Source: Tychonema litorale BBK16
GTDB lineage: Bacteria > Cyanobacteriota > Cyanobacteriia > Cyanobacteriales > Microcoleaceae
Assembly (NCBI RefSeq): GCF_021648855.1
Contig: NZ_JAKJHX010000189.1
Coordinates: 1-5,185 of the forward strand
DNA: 5,185 nt
Reading direction: 5' to 3'
This document shows, one piece after another, positions 1 through 4,694 of this stretch. The notes below the pieces were generated by a model. That model was not told the origin of the DNA. It saw only the letters and a list, made by a program, of their open reading frames with translations, and did not search any database. Every line of letters begins with the position of its first letter. The first letter of the stretch is position 1. A program made the translations under genes and the position numbers.

Positions 1-444
1 TGCCGCCAACCTTCTTTGACCCCCAGAAAGCTCGTGGGCCGAACGGTTGGCAAATTCTACCAAACGGAATTCGTCTAATAGGCTTAAAGCCCGATCGCGC
101 GCAACTCCCTCCGACACCCCATAATTGCGCGGCCCGAACATCACATCCTCTAAAATAGTTGGCATGAATAGCTGATCATTAGCATCTTGAAAGCAAAATC
201 CAATCTGCCTCCGCACTTGTGATAAAGTTGCTTGTTCCAGCTTAGTTCCCTGCACTCTAATCTCCCCAGAAAGAGGCATTTTTAAGCCGATTAAATTTTC
301 GAGTAAAGTGCTTTTTCCCGCACCTGTCAAGCCTAGCAAAGCAACTCGTTCTCCCGGTTGTAAGGTGAAGGAAATTCCTTGCAATACTGGTTTCTGCTGC
401 GGATATCCAAATACTAAGTCTTGTACTTCAATGGTTGGTGTCAC
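1..444 (-). CDS. cbiO: Cobalt/nickel ECF transporter ATPase CbiO (3' end outside window)
   Basis: This is the ATP-hydrolysing A component of an ECF-type metal importer, peripheral on the cytoplasmic face of the membrane. The 148 visible residues hold a Walker A motif GLTGAGKST (38-46), a Q-loop FQDANDQLF (85-93, the DANDQLF form typical of ECF ATPases) and the ABC signature LSGGQ (139-143). Walker B and the switch histidine lie beyond base 1, so the gene is cut by the window edge; family length is usually about 220-280 residues. The start is GTG at 444-442: an in-frame TAA sits at 450-448, so no longer start is possible, and a GAGGC ribosome binding site lies at 458-454, nine bases upstream. 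It is the third gene of the cbiM-cbiQ-cbiO set, 133 bases after cbiQ. Assignment to ECF metal transport rests on both motifs and neighbours; cobalt versus nickel is open. Confidence 0.93.
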   Translation of the reverse strand, partial: MTPTIEVQDLVFGYPQQKPVLQGISFTLQPGERVALLGLTGAGKSTLLENLIGLKMPLSGEIRVQGTKLEQATLSQVRRQIGFCFQDANDQLFMPTILEDVMFGPRNYGVSEGVARDRALSLLDEFRLVEFANRSAHELSGGQRRLAA

Positions 445-453
445 TTTTTATTT

Positions 454-458
454 GCCTC
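454..458 (-). promoter_or_regulatory. Ribosome binding site of cbiO
   Basis: Minus-strand GAGGC, nine bases before the GTG start of cbiO. It fixes the GTG start and lets cbiO be translated independently of cbiQ despite the repeat-filled gap. Confidence 0.6.
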
Positions 459-483
459 GATTTTTGGATTAAGATTTTTTAAC

Positions 484-510
484 CGCAGAGAGCGCAGAGG
501 GCGCAGAGAG
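484..510. repeat. Three 9-base tandem repeats (CGCAGAGNG)
   Basis: Units at 484-492, 493-501 and 502-510 read CGCAGAGAG, CGCAGAGGG and CGCAGAGAG. Short purine-rich tandem repeats of this style are common between genes in filamentous cyanobacteria. It lies in the gap between cbiQ and cbiO, inside the presumed transcript. No function is visible. Confidence 0.8.
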
Positions 511-520
511 GGGAATGGAG

Positions 521-541
521 AAGGCAAAAGGTAAAAAGTTA
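521..541. repeat. Three degenerate 7-base tandem repeats (AAGGYAA-like)
   Basis: Units AAGGCAA (521-527), AAGGTAA (528-534) and AAAGTTA (535-541) drift progressively from left to right, as in a decaying heptamer array. It lies in the same cbiQ-cbiO gap as the 9-base repeats. Confidence 0.55.
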
Positions 542-571
542 AAATATAGATGCACGAATTAATCAATTCTC

Positions 572-592
572 GATGCCCTATGCCCAATTCCC
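572..592. repeat. Three heptamers of the GGGCATN/GGGAATT type overlapping the 3' end of cbiQ
   Basis: On the + strand the units are GATGCCC (572-578), TATGCCC (579-585) and AATTCCC (586-592). On the minus strand these read GGGAATT, GGGCATA, GGGCATC, in the style of cyanobacterial short tandemly repeated repetitive (STRR) sequences. The cbiQ stop codon TAG (580-578) lies at the junction of the last two units, so part of the array is coding. Confidence 0.7.
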
Positions 593-1237
593 ATACGAGG
601 CTATTGTTAATCCGGCTGCGGTTAAAATCGTGACTGTCAGCCAGAATCGCTCTTTTGGTGTTGATTTTGAATCGGTGGGTAAACTTCCTTTGTAGCCGCG
701 AATTAGCATGGCTGCGTGGACTCTCTCTGCGCGATCGAGACTACGCAAATAAAGCGCCCCGATCATTGAGGCACTGGCGTATCTGAGCCATCCCACGCTA
801 CCCGACAACCCTCGCAGTTGAGCGGATCTTTTCATCCGAGTGACTTCCGCTAACAATATTTCTAAATATTGTCCCGCTAAAAGTACAATCTCTTGCAAGC
901 CTGCTGGTAGTGGCAATCCTTTCAGGGCTATTCCGAAACTATGTGGCGGCAAAGTTAGCAGAAAACTGTTCATAACCAGCAGGCAAATTAAGGAACGTAG
1001 CAACAGAAAACTAGCACGTTCCCAACCTTGTGGTAGCACTAATAAAGACAGAAAAATTAATTCTGCTCCTAACAATTGTACTAGGGTTCGCAGCGGTGCT
1101 CTCAGCCAAAGTGACCAAAAAAGTGCGATCGCCCCATAAATGCCCAACCACAGCCAAGCACCCATCTTCATAAAACCAATCCCAATCACAATTGTGAGAG
1201 ACAGTCGCAATCGAAAAGGTATTGATAATTTAAGCAT
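578..1237 (-). CDS. cbiQ: ECF transporter transmembrane component CbiQ (EcfT)
   Basis: This is the integral membrane T component that couples ATP hydrolysis by CbiO to movement of the substrate-binding component CbiM. The 219-residue protein is strongly hydrophobic, with segments near 14-45, 52-69, 76-97, 112-130 and 198-216. The charged cytoplasmic coupling region between the last two segments carries the two Arg-Gly motifs expected of EcfT proteins: AQLRG (139-143) and AMLIRGY (176-182), which contact the ATPase. The length is at the short end of the family. The ATG start lies inside the end of cbiM (8-base overlap, 1230-1237) with no strong ribosome binding site, which suggests translational coupling. 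The last residues (GNWA) and the TAG stop are written in heptamer repeats, so the C-terminus may have been reset by repeat insertion. Family assignment is firm; metal specificity is not set by this subunit. Confidence 0.92.
   Translation of the reverse strand: MLKLSIPFRLRLSLTIVIGIGFMKMGAWLWLGIYGAIALFWSLWLRAPLRTLVQLLGAELIFLSLLVLPQGWERASFLLLRSLICLLVMNSFLLTLPPHSFGIALKGLPLPAGLQEIVLLAGQYLEILLAEVTRMKRSAQLRGLSGSVGWLRYASASMIGALYLRSLDRAERVHAAMLIRGYKGSLPTDSKSTPKERFWLTVTILTAAGLTIASYGNWA
1125..1132. repeat. HIP1 octamer GCGATCGC
   Basis: A perfect copy of the highly iterated palindrome 1 of cyanobacteria, located within cbiQ. It supports the taxonomic reading rather than a local function. Confidence 0.85.
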
Positions 1238-2156
1238 CTTTAGATTTCACCAACTCAGCAATTCCAAAAGCAGTGCTGAAACAGACCGCAGAACCTAAAA
1301 CTCCAGCAATGCTAGTACCTATCGGCTGTTCTTCTAATCCTTTAACACCGTAATCTGCAAAAGGAGTAGGATTTTCAATCGCCACAGCTTCTTTATCTTT
1401 AAAACCGTATTGTTCCGCTACAGCTTCTAACCCATCAGGCCAACTTGAAGCAAACAATGAAAGCACGCCACTAATTAATAAAACTCCAATTACTGGTACT
1501 AGCCATTTCTGCAATTGTGGCTGTTCTCCTGGTAACAAATCCGGTCTTACTTTGACGAGATAAGCTAAAACACCGCCTGTAATTAGCCCTTCGCCAATGC
1601 CAATTAAAATATGCACGCCTACCATTGCCGGCAATGCAATATTCAGCGCTACTGTACCAGAAATTGCGAGTTCGATCGCCACACAAATCGAAGCAGCAAC
1701 CACACTGAGGCCCGCAGCAATCCCCGCAGCTAGTGGCAAACGGTTTCTGGAACCTCCCAATAGTCCCTGCAATGGCTGCAACAGCCACCAGCCAACCCAA
1801 ATTCCTACTAGCCCCATATTAAAAATATTTGCTCCCAGGGCGGTGATTCCCCCATCGGCAAACAAGATACTTTGAATGATAAAAACCGTACTCATCGATA
1901 GAGTTGCGGCCCACGGGCTCCCCAAAACCACGGAAGCTAGCGCACCTCCCAACAAGTGTCCGCTGGTGCCGCCTGCTACGGGAAAGTTAATCATCTGGGC
2001 TGCAAACACGAAAGCCGTGGTTAAACCCATGACTGGGGCTTGTCGTAATCCAAGACTAGCGCGGGTTCGATTTAGGGCAACGGCGATTGCTGCTGCGCTT
2101 GCTATGCCAGTAGCTATGGCTACGGTTGGTGACAGAAAACCATCAGGTATGTGCAT
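1230..2156 (-). CDS. cbiM: Cobalt/nickel ECF transporter substrate-binding protein CbiM fused to a PDGLE (CbiN/NikN-like) domain
   Basis: This is the substrate-capturing S component plus its accessory subunit in one 308-residue membrane protein. Residues 1 to about 205 are CbiM/NikM, beginning MHIPDGF and carrying GTSGH with His67. In NikM structures the metal is held by the N-terminal amine, His2 and His67, so the protein must begin at Met-His. I therefore chose ATG at 2156-2154, not the in-frame TTG 12 bases upstream; a GGAAAG ribosome binding site (2166-2161), four bases before this ATG, agrees. His182 lies in a conserved-looking VHILIGIGEG stretch. After a loop comes a further helix (about 218-236), the PDGLE motif (240-244), a soluble loop (245-277) and a final helix (about 279-301). 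This layout matches CbiN/NikN-type accessory domains, normally a separate gene, which explains why no cbiN is seen. It is first in the operon. Cobalt versus nickel cannot be decided here. Confidence 0.93.
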   Translation of the reverse strand: MHIPDGFLSPTVAIATGIASAAAIAVALNRTRASLGLRQAPVMGLTTAFVFAAQMINFPVAGGTSGHLLGGALASVVLGSPWAATLSMSTVFIIQSILFADGGITALGANIFNMGLVGIWVGWWLLQPLQGLLGGSRNRLPLAAGIAAGLSVVAASICVAIELAISGTVALNIALPAMVGVHILIGIGEGLITGGVLAYLVKVRPDLLPGEQPQLQKWLVPVIGVLLISGVLSLFASSWPDGLEAVAEQYGFKDKEAVAIENPTPFADYGVKGLEEQPIGTSIAGVLGSAVCFSTAFGIAELVKSKDA

Positions 2157-2160
2157 CGAT

Positions 2161-2166
2161 CTTTCC
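2161..2166 (-). promoter_or_regulatory. Ribosome binding site that selects the internal ATG of cbiM
   Basis: Minus-strand GGAAAG, four bases before ATG 2156-2154. It lies inside the 12-base extension that a TTG start at 2168 would make coding, so it argues for the shorter protein starting Met-His. Confidence 0.6.
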
Positions 2167-2218
2167 AAAACACGAGAACTCCCAGCCTTTTAGTCAACTC
2201 TTTTTTACAAAAATTTAC

Positions 2219-2238
2219 AATCCCCCTACGGGGGGATT
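2219..2238. promoter_or_regulatory. Perfect GC hairpin with UACG tetraloop; terminator-like or metal-sensor operator-like
   Basis: Arms AATCCCCC (2219-2226) and GGGGGATT (2231-2238) pair perfectly around TACG. In + strand RNA this is a C(UACG)G tetraloop, an especially stable class, followed by UUUG (2239-2242), so it resembles a short intrinsic terminator. No + strand gene precedes it, so it would stop transcription antisense to cbiM coming from the left. In the cbiM direction it is a leader hairpin 62 bases before the start, if the promoter is further upstream. As double-stranded DNA, a CCCTACGGGGG core flanked by AT resembles CsoR/RcnR-family operators. The structure is seen; which role is right is inference. 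Confidence 0.5.
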
Positions 2239-2552
2239 TTTGCCGATTTTGTTTTCAGAAGCCACATATTTTGGGCTTTTTGCTAGATATTATCAATAAT
2301 TTGCGATCGACCGAATAGTAAAGTCCTTGAAAAATCAAGCTTTCACACAAATCTTAAAATAATATTAACAAAAGAGTGGAAGTCAATAATTTCCCTTATT
2401 ATTGCTTTTTGAGAATAAGTTGCATTACTTGCTTAAAAAAAAAGTGGCAAAAATGCCGATTAAGCAGTAAAAGCGAAAGTTTTGGGTGCTCTAAAAACTA
2501 AGAAGCCGAATTTTATTGCTAGTTAATGTTGTTTTAGCATAACTTTCTGTGT

Positions 2553-2576
2553 TCGATCGCGTGAATGTGCGATCGA
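2553..2576. repeat. Paired HIP1-like sites forming an 8-base inverted repeat
   Basis: TCGATCGC (2553-2560) and GCGATCGA (2569-2576) are exact inverted copies around an 8-base spacer. Because the CGATCG core is itself a palindrome, two HIP1-like sites automatically form such a pair, so this need not be a regulator site. Confidence 0.6.
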
Positions 2577-2676
2577 CTCTTCAGAGTGGCTTATATTCTC
2601 AAGAAGTTCAAGATACTAATGCAACTATTCTCAAATGCGCTCCCGCACAATCCAAACTCAATGAGGCCCGATAGCG

Positions 2677-3309
2677 GTGCAAAATTCAATCGAAGAATCA
2701 ACTACCGATTTAGTTTCATCTGAATTTCCCAAGCAATTAGATATTGCTCAAGTTTCCGTCTATGGGCTGAGCATTTTATCCGCTGGTATGTTTCTGTTTA
2801 TGCCTCTAGTCAACCTACTGCATCCCAGCTATTGGCAACGATTGATGGGAACCATCCACGGCTTGGGTTCAATGTCAGCATTATTAGTCATGGTTTATAC
2901 AGGACATTTAGCATTTCCCTTGTTGCGAGGTGCCGGTAAAATCTTGCCACAAATGCGAACATTAGCCTTTTGGTCAACTACTTTGAGTTTTCTGGCTATT
3001 GCTACCGGTAACTGGGCTTATATGCGTTATCGAGCAGGTGCAGACTTTGGTGGAGCTCGCGCTTGGCTAAAATCAAACTCGCCCCTAGGGCAGTATGTTT
3101 TGATGGAATATCACGAATTTAGCGTGCTATTTACACTGCCTTTGACAGTAGCCTGTGCGTGGATTTTATGGAACTATGGCGACTCAATTTTAGAGAAAAA
3201 AAATCGCCCAGTTTTAACAGCTACCTGCGTGGCTTTGATGGCAATCATGTTTTTTGCAATGGGCGGCATGGTGAGCGGACTTGGCGTTGCCAAGATTCAC
3301 TCTTTATAA
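2677..3309 (+). CDS. Uncharacterised polytopic membrane protein with histidines in or near its helices
   Basis: I do not recognise this 210-residue protein. The start is GTG at 2677: an in-frame TGA at 2662-2664 rules out a longer protein and GAGG (2663-2666) is a suitable ribosome binding site ten bases upstream. A hydrophilic N-terminus (1-22) precedes about five hydrophobic segments near 26-47, 58-80, 97-114, 143-166 and 178-202. His49 follows the first helix; His61 and His77 lie at opposite ends of the second (HGLGSMS and YTGH); His146 begins the fourth (YHEFSV). Intramembrane histidines in several helices are typical of b-type cytochromes or metal-moving membrane proteins, but no heme or metal motif of a named family is evident. 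It heads a three-gene cassette, 60 bases before the next gene, divergent from the Co/Ni importer. A role in metal transport or membrane electron transfer is inference. Confidence 0.8.
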   Translation: MQNSIEESTTDLVSSEFPKQLDIAQVSVYGLSILSAGMFLFMPLVNLLHPSYWQRLMGTIHGLGSMSALLVMVYTGHLAFPLLRGAGKILPQMRTLAFWSTTLSFLAIATGNWAYMRYRAGADFGGARAWLKSNSPLGQYVLMEYHEFSVLFTLPLTVACAWILWNYGDSILEKKNRPVLTATCVALMAIMFFAMGGMVSGLGVAKIHSL

Positions 3310-3325
3310 GTTTTTAGTTATCTAA

Positions 3326-3338
3326 ACTAATGACTAAT
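3326..3338 (-). repeat. Lone inverse-oriented copy of the TTAGTCA heptamer repeat
   Basis: ACTAATGACTAAT on the + strand is the exact reverse complement of 13 bases (nearly two units) of the TTAGTCA array at 5131-5185. It lies in the 60-base gap between the first and second cassette genes. Confidence 0.5.
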
Positions 3339-3355
3339 CAGGAATAACTAGATTT

Positions 3356-3360
3356 AGGAG
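3356..3360 (+). promoter_or_regulatory. Ribosome binding site of the second cassette gene
   Basis: AGGAG, nine bases before the ATG at 3370. It is the strongest Shine-Dalgarno match in the window and supports that start. Confidence 0.65.
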
Positions 3361-3369
3361 ATTTCGCAA

Positions 3370-3843
3370 ATGACTCAACAGTTATCCCGTAAAAAATCTG
3401 CTGTAGATGAACCTTTTTACGGCAAGATGTGGACTAATCTAAAACGCTTCCCTAATGGTTTAGCTGACGGAGCAGAAACTCCGCCTAAATATTCTGGCCC
3501 TGCGGCTGCCGCAGTAATTAGTGCGGCAATTGGTTGTTTTACAATGATGGTGAGTCACCATTTAGGGGACACATCCAAAGAGATAAACGAAATGCTTTGG
3601 AATCTCGGTAGTTGGATTCCCGGAAGCAAGACTGGTGACGAAATGTGGGGAAATATCGGCAGTTACACAGGCAAAGAAACTATGTTGCTTGTCGGTTGGC
3701 TTGTCAGTTGGCCAATTCTGCATACTCTCTGGAAGAATAAGAACATTAAAAGCCGCACCATATTTTTTTGGATGTTTGCTTTGTTAGTTGCTGCGACAGC
3801 TATGTCCTGGCATCCTCTATTCCCCTATTTGCCGTTAACTTAA
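3370..3843 (+). CDS. Uncharacterised three-helix membrane protein with a His-His pair
   Basis: I do not recognise this 157-residue protein. After a basic, soluble N-terminus of about 42 residues (FYGKMW and RFPNGLADG are its most distinctive stretches) there are three hydrophobic segments near 44-62, 104-120 and 130-147. His63-His64 (VSHHLGD) sit just at the end of the first helix, His118 near the end of the second and His148 at the end of the third (SWHPLFPYLP). The loop between helices one and two (65-102) is rich in Gly, Trp, Glu and Asp. Several histidines at membrane edges, as in its upstream neighbour, suggest the two proteins act together on a heme or metal ion, but that is inference. 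The ATG start has AGGAG nine bases upstream. The next gene follows after about 18 bases, so co-transcription is likely. Confidence 0.8.
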   Translation: MTQQLSRKKSAVDEPFYGKMWTNLKRFPNGLADGAETPPKYSGPAAAAVISAAIGCFTMMVSHHLGDTSKEINEMLWNLGSWIPGSKTGDEMWGNIGSYTGKETMLLVGWLVSWPILHTLWKNKNIKSRTIFFWMFALLVAATAMSWHPLFPYLPLT

Positions 3844-3850
3844 ATAATAC

Positions 3851-3854
3851 GAGG
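3851..3854 (+). promoter_or_regulatory. Ribosome binding site of the third cassette gene
   Basis: GAGG before three consecutive possible start codons, TTG 3856, ATG 3859 and ATG 3862. Spacing is 1, 4 and 7 bases respectively, which favours ATG 3862. Confidence 0.55.
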
Positions 3855-3861
3855 TTTGATG

Positions 3862-4578
3862 ATGGAAACAAAAAATAAGCCGCTCCCAGCTAGGGAGATG
3901 CACAAAATAGTTTGGGGTGGCGTCGGAGTTTTGACTCTTTTCTTTGTGACTTATCCTATCGCCATGTGGCGCGTCAGCCAAATGGAAAAGTTTCGCGGTT
4001 CTCACGTTAAGTCTTTCACACTTGAGGGGAAAAAACCTGATAGTGCTGTTGCGAGTAAACCGGCGGAACCAGCTATTGCCAGTAGCCCAACGTCTGCGGC
4101 TGTAGCTGTTGATAGCACAAAAAAACTGCCTGAAAAGTCTCCCGAAGTTGCACCTGTTGCGAATAATTCTCCTGAAGTGGCTATTGCAAGTAGCCCTACA
4201 GATAAGACTGTCCAAGCTTTACCTGTGTCAGCGGGTAAGCAGGAAGTTCAGGTGGCGGAGGGAACTAATCAGACAGCAGAGATTACCGATCGCACTAAAC
4301 TAGATGAGTTAGCTCTCAAAGTCTACGATCGCATAAATCAAACGTGGCAAGCTACTCCCACATTTACTCAAAATCTAGTCTATCGAGTCACTGCAAGTCA
4401 AGACGGGGCGATCGCAAATTTCGAGCCTCTTAATCAGCCAGCCAAGGATTATACCCAAGAAACTCCTTTGCCAAATCTGCTCAAATCTTCCAAAACTACT
4501 AGCAGCAACAGTGCAGCACCAGTAGCTAAGTTAACAGTGGTATTTGCTCCTGCTGGGATCTTAGAAGTTAACCCGTAA
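3862..4578 (+). CDS. Single-anchor envelope protein with Pro/Ala/Ser linker and small C-terminal domain (TonB/TolA-like architecture)
   Basis: This 238-residue protein has a short positively charged N-terminus, one transmembrane helix (about 16-36), a low-complexity linker rich in Ala, Pro, Ser, Val and Lys (about 57-140), and a compact C-terminal domain (about 144-238). The linker contains a repeated AIASSPT heptapeptide (71-77 and 107-113). The C-terminal domain begins with an amphipathic helix (LDELALKVYDRINQTW), then a strand and turn (LVYRVTASQDGAIANFEPLN), then a TPLPNLL segment, and ends with a strand (KLTVVFAPAGILEVNP). Anchor, linker and a helix-strand 'RV..DG.I' end domain recall TonB or TolA, but no ExbB/ExbD-like partner is visible and similarity is by layout only. 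The anchored N-terminus probably faces the cytoplasm, with the bulk in the periplasm. The ATG at 3862 best fits the GAGG spacing. It is last in the cassette, followed 21 bases later by a terminator. Confidence 0.8.
   Translation: METKNKPLPAREMHKIVWGGVGVLTLFFVTYPIAMWRVSQMEKFRGSHVKSFTLEGKKPDSAVASKPAEPAIASSPTSAAVAVDSTKKLPEKSPEVAPVANNSPEVAIASSPTDKTVQALPVSAGKQEVQVAEGTNQTAEITDRTKLDELALKVYDRINQTWQATPTFTQNLVYRVTASQDGAIANFEPLNQPAKDYTQETPLPNLLKSSKTTSSNSAAPVAKLTVVFAPAGILEVNP
4408..4415. repeat. HIP1 octamer GCGATCGC
   Basis: A second perfect HIP1 copy, within the third cassette gene. Its presence suggests the cassette has resided in a cyanobacterial genome and shares its sequence habits. Confidence 0.85.
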
Positions 4579-4599
4579 CTCAGCTACAATATTTATCCG

Positions 4600-4635
4600 G
4601 TAAGGTGTGCATTGCGCGCCTTACTTTTAATTTTT
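4600..4635 (+). terminator. Intrinsic terminator of the membrane-protein cassette
   Basis: Bases 4600-4624 fold into an 11-base-pair stem (two of them G-U pairs) closed by the loop ATT, with outer arms GTAAGG and CCTTAC. TTTTAATTTTT (4625-4635) follows directly. It begins 21 bases after the stop codon at 4578 and separates the cassette from the ferritin-like gene. Confidence 0.85.
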
Positions 4636-4645
4636 AACTTAAATG

Positions 4646-4654
4646 TGATATTAT
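4646..4654 (+). promoter_or_regulatory. Extended -10 promoter candidate for the ferritin-like gene
   Basis: TGATATTAT reads as TG, one base, then TATTAT (4649-4654), an extended -10 element. No good -35 lies 16-18 bases upstream, where the terminator T-tract sits, which is tolerated by extended -10 promoters. Transcription would begin near 4661, giving a leader of about 34 bases. Confidence 0.45.
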
Positions 4655-4694
4655 AAGCACCGCCCTTCAAAGTATTCTACATCTCAAACCACAA

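Larger units (their letters stand above)
2157..2676. other. Divergent intergenic region between cbiM and the membrane-protein cassette
   Basis: A 520-base AT-rich stretch that must hold the promoters of both divergent operons. I found no convincing open reading frame and no tRNA-like fold. I looked for a B12 box (GCCACTG with an upstream GGGAA-type element) on both strands; only partial matches such as AGTGGC at 2585-2590 exist, so I do not call a cobalamin riboswitch. The region holds a GC hairpin at 2219-2238, a HIP1-like site near 2303-2310, a pair of HIP1-like sites at 2553-2576 and an A-run near 2435-2443. A weak -10-like TATATT (2592-2597) faces the + strand cassette but lacks a good -35. 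A minus-strand TTGACT (2197-2192) lacks a good -10. Confidence 0.6.

Noticed and set aside
556..569. GAATT-AATC-AATTC small palindrome after cbiQ as a terminator
   Set aside because: The stem is only five AT-rich base pairs with no adjacent T-tract in the gene's direction, too weak to call.
1471..1800. Minus-strand 109-codon frame inside cbiM
   Set aside because: It is an out-of-frame shadow of cbiM, whose motifs (MHIPDGF, GTSGH, PDGLE) fix the true frame. The + strand frames across cbiM and cbiQ are likewise shadows.
2553..2576. Inverted repeat as a transcription factor operator
   Set aside because: Both arms are HIP1-like sites, which are palindromic themselves, so any two of them form an inverted repeat without regulatory meaning.
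2585..2600. AGTGGC reading as GCCACT on the minus strand, a possible B12 box of a cobalamin riboswitch for cbiM
   Set aside because: The bases that should follow (GGGAA-type element, G after GCCACT) do not match and no paired P3-P6 core could be found. A partial hexamer is expected by chance.
2661..2723. A 20-codon reading frame (ATG 2661 to TGA 2723) overlapping the start of the first cassette gene
   Set aside because: It is short, mostly overlaps the better-supported GTG gene in another frame, and its product has no recognisable feature.
3835..4215. Minus-strand 126-codon frame opposite the third cassette gene
   Set aside because: Its Arg/Cys/Asn-rich composition is unlike a natural protein here, and it lies antisense to a gene with a ribosome binding site, membrane anchor and terminator.
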